Source: JBGSYJ01 sp041748075
GTDB taxonomy: Bacteria; Acidobacteriota; Thermoanaerobaculia; Gp7-AA8
Reading direction: 5' to 3'
Assembly (NCBI GenBank): GCA_041748075.1
Contig: JBGTDX010000073.1
Coordinates: forward strand, 8,429 to 72,428
Length of the DNA: 64,000 bases
Part shown: positions 49,972-59,800 of the stretch, piece after piece
How the letters are laid out: each line of letters opens with the position of its first letter
How positions within the stretch are numbered: the first letter of the stretch is position 1
Made by a program: the position numbers and the translations under genes
Notes under the pieces: generated by a model
What the model was told of the DNA's origin: nothing
The model's database searches: none
Seen by the model: the letters and a program-made list of their open reading frames with translations, nothing else

Positions 49972-50970
49972 GTGCCAGAAACGTCAGACGAACGTCGTGA
50001 TCATGCCCGCCGGCCCTGGGCGATCTTCCCTCCCGAGCCTCGCGAGAGGCGCGCGGCTCCACGCGCCACACATCTGCCACACGGAAACTCCCTGACAGAT
50101 GAGCAGGTGGTACGAATCAGGTTCCAACGCAAAAAACGCGGACTGCAACTGGCCACCACGGGACTCCTCCTTGCCGTCGCCGAACTGCTGATCCTCAAAG
50201 CCACGGGATTCACATCGATGAGCTACGCGCAGTGGGTCACAGCGCTCGTCCTGACCCTGGTAGCGGAGGGTTCACTCTGGATGATCCTCCAGAAGGGGCT
50301 CACATCGAGGATTCCGTCCGATCCCGATTTCGTGTTGCTGCCGATGCTCGTTGCCGCCGGACTGATCGCGTTCTATGTTCACGTCGCTCCCGAGGCGCGG
50401 GCGTTGGCCTTCATCGCGTGGTTTGCTGCGCTGCTGTTCCTCATCGGGATCGCGGGGTTCTGGCGGGTCACGGTTCTGAGCAGCCTGATGTGCGTGGCCT
50501 ATCTTGCCGCCATCATCCCCCATACCCTCGTTTCGAATTCGATGTCGACGGCATTCGAGGTCACCGTAGCTCTTCTCTTCCTCGTGACGAGCATCTATTG
50601 CGGCATCGTCTTCGAGAAGGTGCGCAAGAACCGCTGCGAAACGAGAGCCCTGCGACTTGAACTGGCCGAGCTAGCCGGCACGGACCCGCTCACAGGGCTG
50701 CCGAACCGGCGGAGAGTCCGGGAGACCCTTCCCGGAGAGCTCGAGCGCATCCGCCGGCATGGTGGCCGCTGCACGGTCGTGATGCTCGACGTCGATCACC
50801 ATCCATTCAACGAAGACGATGATGGCGAACCTCGCCTGCTGACGGTAAGCGCAGGACTGGCGACCTGCCCTGATGACGGAACCGACTACGAAACGCTGCT
50901 GGGAAAGGCTGATGACGCTCTCTACCGCGCAAAACGCCTCGGGCGAAACAGAGTCGAGCTGGCGGCCTGA
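49972..50970 (+). CDS. six-TM diguanylate-cyclase homologue lacking the GGDEF active site
   Basis: 332 residues, GTG start. Six helices (about 45-65, 82-102, 112-138, 140-160, 162-180, 185-210) precede a GGDEF-like domain that starts correctly (AGTDPLTGLPNRRR) and reaches the first metal Asp (Asp273, VVMLDVDHHPFN). It then jumps directly to GEPRLLTVSAGLATCPDDG, the part normally found ~70 residues later. The GGDEF/GGEEF loop and inhibitory site are gone, so it cannot make c-di-GMP. The frame is intact across the junction (~residues 280-286), so it may persist as a membrane protein or be an early pseudogene. Confidence 0.8.
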   Translation: MPETSDERRDHARRPWAIFPPEPRERRAAPRATHLPHGNSLTDEQVVRIRFQRKKRGLQLATTGLLLAVAELLILKATGFTSMSYAQWVTALVLTLVAEGSLWMILQKGLTSRIPSDPDFVLLPMLVAAGLIAFYVHVAPEARALAFIAWFAALLFLIGIAGFWRVTVLSSLMCVAYLAAIIPHTLVSNSMSTAFEVTVALLFLVTSIYCGIVFEKVRKNRCETRALRLELAELAGTDPLTGLPNRRRVRETLPGELERIRRHGGRCTVVMLDVDHHPFNEDDDGEPRLLTVSAGLATCPDDGTDYETLLGKADDALYRAKRLGRNRVELAA

Positions 50971-51100
50971 GCCGGCATATTCACTCCACCATCTGGCAGA
51001 GGATTCCGATCTCGTGCCTCCGTTCAGTTGCCAGGTACGAGGATCGGTCGAGAACACCGGCCAACGCTCCAGTTGACGCACCTCGTCACGTCCTCGGGTC

Positions 51101-51118
51101 AGGGCATCGGAATGCCCT
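51101..51118. repeat. AGGGCAT palindrome, copy B
   Basis: AGGGCAT and ATGCCCT (7 bp) around CGGA. Its 5' flank CGTCACGTCCTCG matches that of copy A at 34349. It lies just before the FAD oxidoreductase gene (ATG 51147). Confidence 0.6.
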
Positions 51119-51146
51119 TCTCCACAGACCGGATACAATCAGACGA

Positions 51147-52307
51147 ATGCACCGGTCCGCAGATGTCGTAATCATCGGTGCCGGAATCATCGGCGCCAGC
51201 ATCGCATGGCATCTCGCATCCCGAGGCTGCGGGACGATCCTGATCGTCGACAGCGGGCAGGCTGCCGGCTCGGGCAGCACCTCGAGGGCGACCGGCGGCT
51301 TCCGCGCGCAGTTTGCTTCCGCAGTGAACATCCGGATGTCGCTTCTCTCGCGCGAAAAGCTGCTTCGCTTCGCTGATGAAGTTGGTGAGGACCCCGGTTA
51401 TGCCCCGCACGGATACCTCTGGGTGGCGCACAACGATCCCGCGCTGCAGGGACTTCGCCATGCGCAACGGCTTCAGCGTGACCTCGGACTGACCGAGGCA
51501 CGCATGCTCAGCCCAACCGAAGTCATGGAAATCAATCCTGCCGTTGGACCGAACGGGATTTCAGGCGGCGCATTCTGTCCCACCGACGGTTTTATCCGGC
51601 CGATGAAGATGCTCGAAGGTTATCTCTCCGATGCAGGCCGGCGAGGTGTTGAGCTCGCCGTCGGTGAGGAAGTCCGGGAACTGAAACTCGATGATGGACA
51701 CCGGGTCGGAAGGGTAGTCACTTCGCGTGGAGAGATCGACGCCGGAATCGTCGTCAATGCCGCCGGCGCGTGGGCCAGCAGGATCGCCGGTCTTGCGGGA
51801 GTGGAACTTCCGGTCACTCCGATGCGCAGATCCGTGGCGATCACCCTTCCGACTTCTCGGCTCCCGGACGAAATGCCGATGACGATCTTCACCTCGGATG
51901 GCTTTCACTTACGCGTACGCGACGGTCGAGTGCTGCTCCTACTGCCCGAGGTGGCGCGCGAGGATCCATTCGACAGCTCGATCGATGATGCCTGGATTCG
52001 AACGGTGCTGCGCATTGCGCAAGAAAGGGTTCCCACGATCTCTGGCCTGACGATCGATCGAGAAAACTGCTGGAGCGGGCTCTATGAGATGTCCCCCGAT
52101 CATCACGCGATCGTCGGCCCGGCACCCGGGGTGGAAAACTTCTATCTCGCAAACGGCTCATCGGGACACGGCGTGATGCATGCGCCCGCCATGGGTCAGG
52201 TCGTGAGCGAGATAATCCTCGACGGTCGAAGTTCGATCGACGTGACCGGACTCCGGCCGGAACGATTCGCGGAAGGGAGACTCAACGACGCCTCGAGCCT
52301 GCTCTGA
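51147..52307 (+). CDS. FAD-dependent amine/amino-acid oxidoreductase (DAO family)
   Basis: 386 residues. The ADP-binding GxGxxG is at the N-terminus (VVIIGAGIIGASIAWHLASRG), with GSGSTSRATGGFRAQFA after it. The C-terminus carries the FAD-contacting ENCWSGLYEMSPDHHAIVG and NGSSGHGVMHAPAMGQ, typical of sarcosine- or glycine-oxidase-like enzymes. It should oxidise secondary amines or amino acids with FAD. No signal peptide. A heptamer array follows its stop. Confidence 0.9.
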   Translation: MHRSADVVIIGAGIIGASIAWHLASRGCGTILIVDSGQAAGSGSTSRATGGFRAQFASAVNIRMSLLSREKLLRFADEVGEDPGYAPHGYLWVAHNDPALQGLRHAQRLQRDLGLTEARMLSPTEVMEINPAVGPNGISGGAFCPTDGFIRPMKMLEGYLSDAGRRGVELAVGEEVRELKLDDGHRVGRVVTSRGEIDAGIVVNAAGAWASRIAGLAGVELPVTPMRRSVAITLPTSRLPDEMPMTIFTSDGFHLRVRDGRVLLLLPEVAREDPFDSSIDDAWIRTVLRIAQERVPTISGLTIDRENCWSGLYEMSPDHHAIVGPAPGVENFYLANGSSGHGVMHAPAMGQVVSEIILDGRSSIDVTGLRPERFAEGRLNDASSLL

Positions 52308-52322
52308 GTGTCATCCGGAGTC

Positions 52323-52364
52323 TTTACCCTTCATCCTTCATCTTTCATCCTTCATCTTGTATCC
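52323..52364. repeat. heptamer array, copy 5 (TTCATCC/TTCATCT units)
   Basis: Six consecutive 7-nt units: TTTACCC, TTCATCC, TTCATCT, TTCATCC, TTCATCT, TGTATCC. There is no opposite arm. It lies between the FAD oxidoreductase stop and the first amidohydrolase. Confidence 0.75.
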
Positions 52365-52406
52365 TCCCGAGACATTTGGTCACTGATTGGATTCTGAGAG
52401 GTGTCA

Positions 52407-54020
52407 ATGTCCATACGTTCCAGTCGTTTTTCTATTCTGTTCACGACGACCTTGCTGCTGGCGGCTCCCCTGGCCGCCCAGGCTCCCGGCATCTATGCCC
52501 TCACCGGAGGGACGGTTCATCCAGTCGGCTCGGCCGTTATCGAAGGGGGCACCGTCGTCATTCGAGGAGGGCTCATCGAAGCGGTGGGCCGCAACATAGC
52601 GGTGCCGGCGGATGCCGTCGAGGTGGATGTTCGCGGCATGCATGTCTATCCGGGACTCTTCGATGCGCAAACGGCAATGGGACTTCCGGAGCCCGCCCCA
52701 CGCGTCAGCTCCTTCGGCTCCGATCCGCCAGCCACACGCTCACCGGCGAGTCCGGAGCCGACCGCGTCCTTCAGAGCCGCGGATGCGTTCAAACTCGCGA
52801 CCGAGTCGCTCGAAACCAGAAGAGCGACGGGCGTAACGACGATTCTCGTCGCGTCGAATGCGGGGATCTTCAACGGACAGAGCGCCATCCTCAATCTCTA
52901 TGGCGACGACGTTCCTGCGATGATCCTCAAGTCGCCCGTCGCGCACCAGATCTCATTCAATCCGCGGTCCTCATGGACCTATCCCGATTCGCTGATGGGT
53001 GTGAACTCGTATATCCGGCAGACACTCCTGGATGCGGCCCAGTACGAAGCTGCGACCCGGATCTACAGCCGCGATCCGAGCAGCCGGCGCAGGCCCTCGC
53101 CGGATACGAATCTCGAGGCGCTTGCGCCGGTATTGCGCCGCGAGCTCCCAGCGGTATTCGTCGCGGACACTGAAACGATGATCCGTCGGGCGCACGCCAT
53201 CGCGAGCGAATCTCAGCTCCGGTGGATACTTTCAGGTGGACGCCAGACCTACCGGATGGCAGACGAGATCCGGAACTGGAACGTGCCCGTTCTCGTCTCC
53301 GTGAACTTTCCGCAGCCTCCCAGCTCGGCAGATCAACGCAACGAAGAACCGCTTCGCGTGATCCGCGATCGCGTGCTCAGCGTCACAGCGCCCGCGGAGC
53401 TCGCCCGCCGCAATGTTCCTTTTGCGCTCGTATCGGGTAAAGGCAAGCCGGCCGACTTCATCAAGGGAATCCGGCGGGCGATCGATGGCGGGCTCTCGGA
53501 GACGGCGGCTCTCCGTGCCGTCACACTCAGCCCCGCGGAGATCCTGGGAGTGGACCGGCAGATCGGATCCATCGATCGCGGAAAGATCGCCAACCTCGTC
53601 GTGACCGACGGTCCGATCTTCAACCGTAATTCCAAAGTGCGGCACGTCTATGTCGACGGCCGTGAGATCCGTCTTCCCGCTGAAGACAAGCCGGCGCCAT
53701 CGACGACTGCAGCGACGGCCTCGCCAGTCGATGGCGGCTGGAATCTGACGGTGCGGGCACCGGAAGGGGACGTCGCGATCCAGGTTACGTTCAAACTGCA
53801 GGGCACGGAGCTCAGCGGCACGTATTCCGGCGGTGCGGGATCCGGCGACATCCGTAACGGAACGGTCAGCGACAACCGGATCCAGTTCGACATCACCACG
53901 CAGACACAGGCCGAGACGTTCGACTGGTCGTTCAACGGAACCATCAGCGACAACCGGATCGAAGGAACAGTCACGACGAATCTCGGTCAGTTCCAGTTTA
54001 CCGGGAGTAAAACGCCATGA
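52407..54020 (+). CDS. amidohydrolase-like protein 1, exported, metal site absent
   Basis: 537 residues from ATG 52407 with GAGAGG nearby; GTG 52401 is in frame. A signal peptide (MSIRSSRFSILFTTTLLLAAP) precedes an amidohydrolase fold whose usual first metal motif (PGLIDxHxH) reads HVYPGLFDAQTAMGL. The HxH pair and the C-terminal Asp ligand (ALVSGKGK instead of SGTD) are missing. The C-terminal ~110 residues are a beta-rich module with two TVSDNRIQFD/TISDNRIEGT-type repeats. It overlaps the next gene by ATGA (54017-54020), so the three genes are coupled. Probably a pseudoenzyme partner of protein 2. Confidence 0.82.
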   Translation: MSIRSSRFSILFTTTLLLAAPLAAQAPGIYALTGGTVHPVGSAVIEGGTVVIRGGLIEAVGRNIAVPADAVEVDVRGMHVYPGLFDAQTAMGLPEPAPRVSSFGSDPPATRSPASPEPTASFRAADAFKLATESLETRRATGVTTILVASNAGIFNGQSAILNLYGDDVPAMILKSPVAHQISFNPRSSWTYPDSLMGVNSYIRQTLLDAAQYEAATRIYSRDPSSRRRPSPDTNLEALAPVLRRELPAVFVADTETMIRRAHAIASESQLRWILSGGRQTYRMADEIRNWNVPVLVSVNFPQPPSSADQRNEEPLRVIRDRVLSVTAPAELARRNVPFALVSGKGKPADFIKGIRRAIDGGLSETAALRAVTLSPAEILGVDRQIGSIDRGKIANLVVTDGPIFNRNSKVRHVYVDGREIRLPAEDKPAPSTTAATASPVDGGWNLTVRAPEGDVAIQVTFKLQGTELSGTYSGGAGSGDIRNGTVSDNRIQFDITTQTQAETFDWSFNGTISDNRIEGTVTTNLGQFQFTGSKTP

Positions 54021-55441
54021 ATCGACATTCGAATCGAGCTTCCAGGCTGCGGATCTCCGCACTCGGGATCACACTGATCTCTTTGTGCTCCTTTCCCGGG
54101 CTCTCGCAGACCGCCTCGAACCGCGAGATTCTCATCCGCAACGCAACCGTCATGACCGTCACGAACGGCACCATACCGAACGGATCAGTTCTGATTCGAG
54201 GGACGCAGATAATCGCGGTTGGACCGGATGATCAGGTCAGGGCCGGCGCGGGCGCCCAGATCATCGACGCGACAGGCCATTACGTAATGCCGGGGATCAT
54301 CGACACACACAGTCACGCCGGCATCGAAGGTAGCGTGAACGAGATCTCGCTCACGAACACGGGGATGGTTCGCGTTAAGGACGTACTCACGAACGAGGAC
54401 ATCAGCTCGTACAGACAGCTCGCCGGCGGAACGACGGCGGCGAATCTCCTGCACGGTTCGGCGAATGCTATCGGAGGGCAGAATGCGGTCGTCAAGTGGA
54501 AATGGGGACGACCCGTATCCGAATGGCCGATCCCCGATGCACCAGCCGGAATCAAGTTCGCTCTCGGAGAGAATCCAAAGAGCTCGAACTTCAGCCCGCC
54601 CGCAGGAGTTCAGCGGCAATACCCGGCGACCCGGATGGGCGTAGCAGAACAGATTCGTGACACATTCACGAAGGCGCGGGCATATATGGCGGAGTGGGAT
54701 GCGTGGAATTCCAGCAGGAACAGGGCAAACCTGATTCCGCCGCGGCGCGATCTGCTCATGGAGCAGATGGCGGAGATACTGCGGGGGAACGTTCAGGTTC
54801 ACGCGCACTGCTACAGGTCCGACGAGATCATCATGCTGATCAATCTGGCCGACGAGTTCGGCTTCAAGATCGCCACGTTCCAGCATGTCCTGGAGGGCTA
54901 CAAGGTAGCGAAAGAGATTGCGGCACACGGCGGATTAGGTGCGGGAACGTTCATCGACTGGTGGGGGTTCAAAGCGGAGTCTTACGACGGAATCCCCCAC
55001 AACGTCGCGCTGATGACCAGGAGTGGCGTGCTCGTGTCAGTGAACTCCGATTCCGACGAGCTGGCGCGACACCTCAACCTCGACGCGGCGAAAGCGATGA
55101 AGTACGGCGGACTGTCCGAAGAAGAAGCCCTGAAGACGGCAACGATCAACGCGGCACGACAGCTTGGAGTCGCTCACCGGATCGGCTCGATCGAACCCGG
55201 CAAGGATGCAGACCTCGTGATCTGGACCGGCCATCCTTTCTCCACCTACTCGAGGGTCGAGACCACGATGATCGAAGGTGAGATCTATTTCGATCGCACT
55301 CGCGACCTCCAGCAGAGGGAAGAGCGGAAACGGGAAAAGGAAGAACTGCTGAAACGGGAACGGGAGGCGGAAGAACGCGAGAAGGCGCTCTCGAAGCCGC
55401 CCGCCGCCAGTCCCGGACCTGCCATGGGGAGAGATCAATGA
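54017..55441 (+). CDS. amidohydrolase 2, exported, complete metal site
   Basis: 474 residues; starts with the ATGA overlap on gene 1. A signal peptide (MNRHSNRASRLRISALGITL, then a hydrophobic core ending near SQT) precedes PGIIDTHSHAGIE (HxH metal ligands). Later come VHAHCYRSDEI and ATFQHVLEG with further His ligands, and VLVSVNSDSDELARHL with the Asp ligand. This is an imidazolonepropionase-like hydrolase of cyclic amides or dipeptides. The C-terminus is a charged helix (EERKREKEELLKREREAEER). It is the only member of the trio with all ligands. Confidence 0.88.
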   Translation: MNRHSNRASRLRISALGITLISLCSFPGLSQTASNREILIRNATVMTVTNGTIPNGSVLIRGTQIIAVGPDDQVRAGAGAQIIDATGHYVMPGIIDTHSHAGIEGSVNEISLTNTGMVRVKDVLTNEDISSYRQLAGGTTAANLLHGSANAIGGQNAVVKWKWGRPVSEWPIPDAPAGIKFALGENPKSSNFSPPAGVQRQYPATRMGVAEQIRDTFTKARAYMAEWDAWNSSRNRANLIPPRRDLLMEQMAEILRGNVQVHAHCYRSDEIIMLINLADEFGFKIATFQHVLEGYKVAKEIAAHGGLGAGTFIDWWGFKAESYDGIPHNVALMTRSGVLVSVNSDSDELARHLNLDAAKAMKYGGLSEEEALKTATINAARQLGVAHRIGSIEPGKDADLVIWTGHPFSTYSRVETTMIEGEIYFDRTRDLQQREERKREKEELLKREREAEEREKALSKPPAASPGPAMGRDQ

Positions 55442-56754
55442 ATCTTCGAACGCTGCTTCTAAGCGCAGGACTCGCGGCTGCCGCATTGCCGCTCGCAGGA
55501 CAGTCGGTGATTCTCAACAATCCCGGTCCCGGCGGTCCCTTCGTCATCCGGAACGCAACGATTTATCCGGTCACCTCCGCGCCAATTCCGGGCGGATCGA
55601 TCGTCATAGCGGATGGAAGAATCACGGCCGTCGGCGCGACCGTGCCGGTTCCGGATGGAGCGACGATCATCGACGGGACCGGACTCTCGGTCTACCCGGG
55701 CATGATCGATTCCGGCTCCTCGGTCGGCCTGACTGAGATCAGCTCCGTCGCCGGAACGAGAGACACGCAGGAGCTCGGCGATCTCAATCCGAATGCGCAG
55801 GCCGCCGTCGCAGTCAATCCGCACAGCAATGTGATTCCTGTGACGCGGATCAATGGAATCACGACAGTGCTCACCGAGCCCGGTGGCGGTCTCATCTCCG
55901 GACAGAGTGCACTGATTCAGCTGTCCGGCTGGACACCGCCGGAGATGGTTCTCAAGAGTCCGGCCGGAATGCACATCAACTTTCCGCGAATCCGCACGGG
56001 TTCATTTTCCGCGCAGCCCCAGGATGAAGAAGCGGAGAAGCGGGCCAGAAAACAGTACACGTCGCAGCTCGAGAAACTCCGCGACACGTTTCGTGATGCA
56101 AAAGCGTACGAAAAGGCGCTTGCTGCACCCCGCAGAACTTCCCCGCAAGAGCGTCTCGAACAAGACCCCATCCTTCACGCGCTCGTGCCGGTGATTCGCG
56201 GTGAGGTCCCGCTCGTCATCTTCGCGAATCTCGAAGCCGACATCCGCGAGGCCATCAAATTCTCAGACGAGGTGGGCATCCGGATGATCCTCTCCGGAGG
56301 ACAGGAACTGCAGACAGCCATCCCGGAGCTTCGGGCGAAGAACATCCCCGTACTCCTGGGTCCGATCTGGACGCTGCCCGGGAAGGAGGATGATCCGTAC
56401 GACCTGCTTTTCTCGAACGCGGCTGCACTTCACCAGGCCGGAGTGAAGTTCTCGATACGGACGGGCGGCGCGCACAATGCCAGGCACCTCCCCTACCAGG
56501 CGGCCGCGTGCGCGGCATTCGGCTTGCCGAAGGAAGAGGCTCTGCGCGCCGTCACGATCAATGCGGCCGAGATCTTCGGCGTAGCCGACCGGATCGGTTC
56601 TCTCGAAGCCGGAAAGATAGCAAACGTCATCGTCACCGACGGAGACCCTCTCGAGATCCGGACGAACCTCGTCAGGCTGTTCATCGGCGGCGAAGACATC
56701 CCGCTGGATTCGTACCACACGCTGCAGTACGAAAAGTTCCAAAGAAGGCCGTAA
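55438..56754 (+). CDS. amidohydrolase-like protein 3, exported, metal site absent
   Basis: 438 residues; ATGA overlap with gene 2. Signal peptide MNLRTLLLSAGLAAAALPLAG. The first metal motif is replaced: SVYPGMIDSGSSVGLTEIS has Ser and Gly where His would be, and the later Asp segment reads SIRTGGAHNARHLP. A typical end remains (LRAVTINAAEIFGVADRIGS, KIANVIVTDGDPLE). Like protein 1 it should not hydrolyse amides by itself. Confidence 0.85.
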   Translation: MNLRTLLLSAGLAAAALPLAGQSVILNNPGPGGPFVIRNATIYPVTSAPIPGGSIVIADGRITAVGATVPVPDGATIIDGTGLSVYPGMIDSGSSVGLTEISSVAGTRDTQELGDLNPNAQAAVAVNPHSNVIPVTRINGITTVLTEPGGGLISGQSALIQLSGWTPPEMVLKSPAGMHINFPRIRTGSFSAQPQDEEAEKRARKQYTSQLEKLRDTFRDAKAYEKALAAPRRTSPQERLEQDPILHALVPVIRGEVPLVIFANLEADIREAIKFSDEVGIRMILSGGQELQTAIPELRAKNIPVLLGPIWTLPGKEDDPYDLLFSNAAALHQAGVKFSIRTGGAHNARHLPYQAAACAAFGLPKEEALRAVTINAAEIFGVADRIGSLEAGKIANVIVTDGDPLEIRTNLVRLFIGGEDIPLDSYHTLQYEKFQRRP

Positions 56755-56763
56755 GTGTGTGAA

Positions 56764-56836
56764 CCCTCTCCCCGCCGGAATATTGGCAGATGCGAGAATG
56801 AACTCCCGCTCAGCCAAAACCGCGGCGGGAGAGGGG
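56764..56836. terminator. G/C-rich inverted repeat between convergent amidohydrolase 3 and dnaE
   Basis: The left arm CCCTCTCCCCGCCG (56764-56777) and right arm CGGCGGGAGAGGGG (56823-56836) are complementary apart from one shift. The spacer is 45 nt. It fills the 96-nt gap between two convergent genes, so a two-way terminator role is plausible; no T-tract. Confidence 0.55.
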
Positions 56837-56850
56837 AAGTACCACTGACC

Positions 56851-59800
56851 CTAGAACAAATACTGAAGTTGCGCGTTCAGCTCGGTGACTGCGGCGGTGA
56901 AGCGCTGACCGGGCTGGATCCGGAAGTGATGGTTCAGTTTGAGCTGGACGTGACCATCGGATCCTGCAGCCTTCGCCAGTTCCGGGGGAACATTCGTCAG
57001 ACGCACCATCACGGGGACCTCTCCCGCATGAGTCTCGAAAATCTCACGGAGCTTCGCGAGCGATGAGTCGCTGACTGACGGGTAAGACATCTCGAGCGCG
57101 ATGGTCTTCACCTTTTTTTCGCGGATGCCGTCGAGTGGTACGAGGTCGAGTGCATTCAGTTCCGGGGTGACCGGCACCTCGTGCAGGATCTGCGCAGGCT
57201 CATACACAACGCTTTCGGCATCCGCGGGCGCGGTCACGGCGTCCGCATCGTCCAGCATCGCCGCGCGCACTTCCTCCGCGAGCTCGGGGCTACGCAGCTC
57301 CACATCCGTTCGGACTCCTGCTCCCCCGTTGTCTTCCCGGTCCTGTTCAGGGTCCGGAGCGGGGCCGCCGAACAGACTGAGGTTGAACCGGTCGACATCG
57401 GCGCCGATCCGCTCCCGCTCGAGCTCCGCCTCACTTTTCTCTTCCGGATCGTCACCGACTTCGTAGTACGAAACCTGCTGGCCATCCGCGGCTGGACGGG
57501 AAGGCCGCTCCGCGACGACGAAGTCATCCTCGGGATGGCCACCGTACTCGTCTTCGATCTGTCGCGCCTGCTGCTCTGCCTGCGCCAGCGCTGCGCTGCG
57601 CCCCCCTGGCACACCCCCGGTATCCTTCACCGCAGCGGTCAGAAGAATCGGCACTCCATTCTCGAGCCACTTCGCGTGCTTCTGAAAGAGGTCACTGAAG
57701 ACGACCACATCGACGCTTCCGTACTGATCGTCGAGAATGAACTTGGCCATCAGCTTGCCTTCGTTGGGACCTTTCTTGATCCTGGACTTCTTGAGCTGGC
57801 CCACCATTCCGCCGATCGTCACGGTCTGATCCACGAATTGATTCAGCGTGTCGGTGTTCGCCGTTGCAAAAAGGGCGAGATCCTCTTCGAACTTGTTCAA
57901 TGGATGGCCGGTAATATAGAAGCCCAGCGTTTCCTTCTCGTGGGCGAGCTTCTCGTCTTCGTCCCACTCGTCAGAGCCCGCGGGCGTCGCGACTGCGCGT
58001 GGCGGCATGATGAGAGCACCCCCCGGGCCGCCGAACAGCGTGGTCTGGCCGCGTTCTTTTTCCTCTTTCGCCTTCAGCGCGCTCTCGGCCGTACGCTCGA
58101 GTTGTTCGAGGAGGGACTTGCGGGAAAGCCGGAACGAGTCGAACGAACCCGACTTGATCAGCGCCTCGACAACCTTCTTGTTGCAGGCTCGAAGATCAAC
58201 CTCTTCGCAGAATTCGAACAGTCCGGTGAATCGGCCGAGGGATCGCCTGGCAGCGAGAATCGACTCGATCGCGCCTCCCCCTACCCCTTTCACTGCTCCC
58301 AGGCCAAACCGGATGTTCGGTCCCACTACGGTGAACGAGAAATTGGACTCGTTGATGTCTGGTGGAAGCAGCCGTATGCCCATCTGTGCAGTCTCGTGGA
58401 TGAATTTGACGACATTCTCGGTCTTGTCCATCTCCGAGGTGAGGAGCGCAGCCATGAAGTGCCTCGGATAGTGGACCTTCAGCCACGCTGTCTGGTACGC
58501 GATCAGAGCATAGGCGACCGAATGAGACTTGTTGAAACCGTAACGCGCGAACGGCTCGATGTAATCGAAGATCGCGTCGGCTTTCTCCCGGGTATAGCCA
58601 TTAGCGAGCGCTCCGGAAACGAACCGGACCCGCTCCTTCTCCATTGTGGCCTTGTCCTTCTTGCCCATCGCCTTTCGCAGAAGGTCTGCCTGTCCCAGTG
58701 TGTAGCCAGCGACTGCCTGCGCGATCTGAAGAATCTGCTCCTGATAGACGATGACTCCATAGGTCTCTTCGAGAAACGGCTGCATTGCCGGAACGAGATA
58801 CTTCGCCTTCGACTGCCCGTTCTTTCGACGCACATATTCGTCGACCATACCGGCGTCCAGCGCACCAGGGCGGTAGAGGGCGTTCAGCGCCGCAAGGTCT
58901 TCGAACTTCGTCGGATGTGCCTTTCTCAAAACGTCCACCATCCCACCCGACTCGAACTGAAAGACGCCTTTCGTCCGGCCCTCCTGGAAGAGACGGAACA
59001 CATCCGGATCATCCAGCTCCAGCTTGTCGATCTCGACCTTCACGCCTTCCTGCGCGTGGATCGACTTGACGGCATCGTCGATCACCGTGAGCGTGCGCAG
59101 GCCAAGAAAGTCCATCTTGAGCAGACCCATCTTCTCGACGATACGCATGTCGTACTGCGTGACAATTTCGTCCTTGTTCGTCCGGTAGAGCGGTACGTAG
59201 TGGTTCACGGGCTCGGGCGTAATCACGACTCCGGCCGCGTGAACTCCCGCGTGGCGGGTCAGCCCCTCGAGACGGAGCGCAATGTCGACCATCTTCTCGA
59301 TCTCTTTGTCGCTCCGGATGGCCTCTGCGAGGAGTGGAGAATCCTTTTTCGCATCTGCGAGCATCACGCCCGGCCCGGCGGGAATCGCTTTGGCCACTTT
59401 GTCGACGAATCCGAACGGCATTCCGAGAACGCGTCCAACGTCGCGCACCACGGATCGGGCGGCCATCGTTCCGAAGGTGATGATCTGCGCCACATTCTCG
59501 GCGCCGTACTTGTCGCGAACGTACTCGATCACACGGCCCCTGTTGTTCATGCAGAAATCGATGTCGATGTCGGGCATCGAGATGCGGTCGGGGTTGAGGA
59601 ACCGCTCGAAGAGCAGGTCATAGTCGAGGGGATCGATGTCCGTGATACCCATCGAATAAGCCACGAGCGAGCCCGCTGCAGAGCCGCGGCCGGGGCCTAC
59701 GGGGATTCCGTTGTCCTTCGCATACTTGATGAAATCCCAGACCACGAGAAAGTAGCCGGGGAATCCCATGCTCCTGATGATTCCCATCTCCCGCTCGAGT

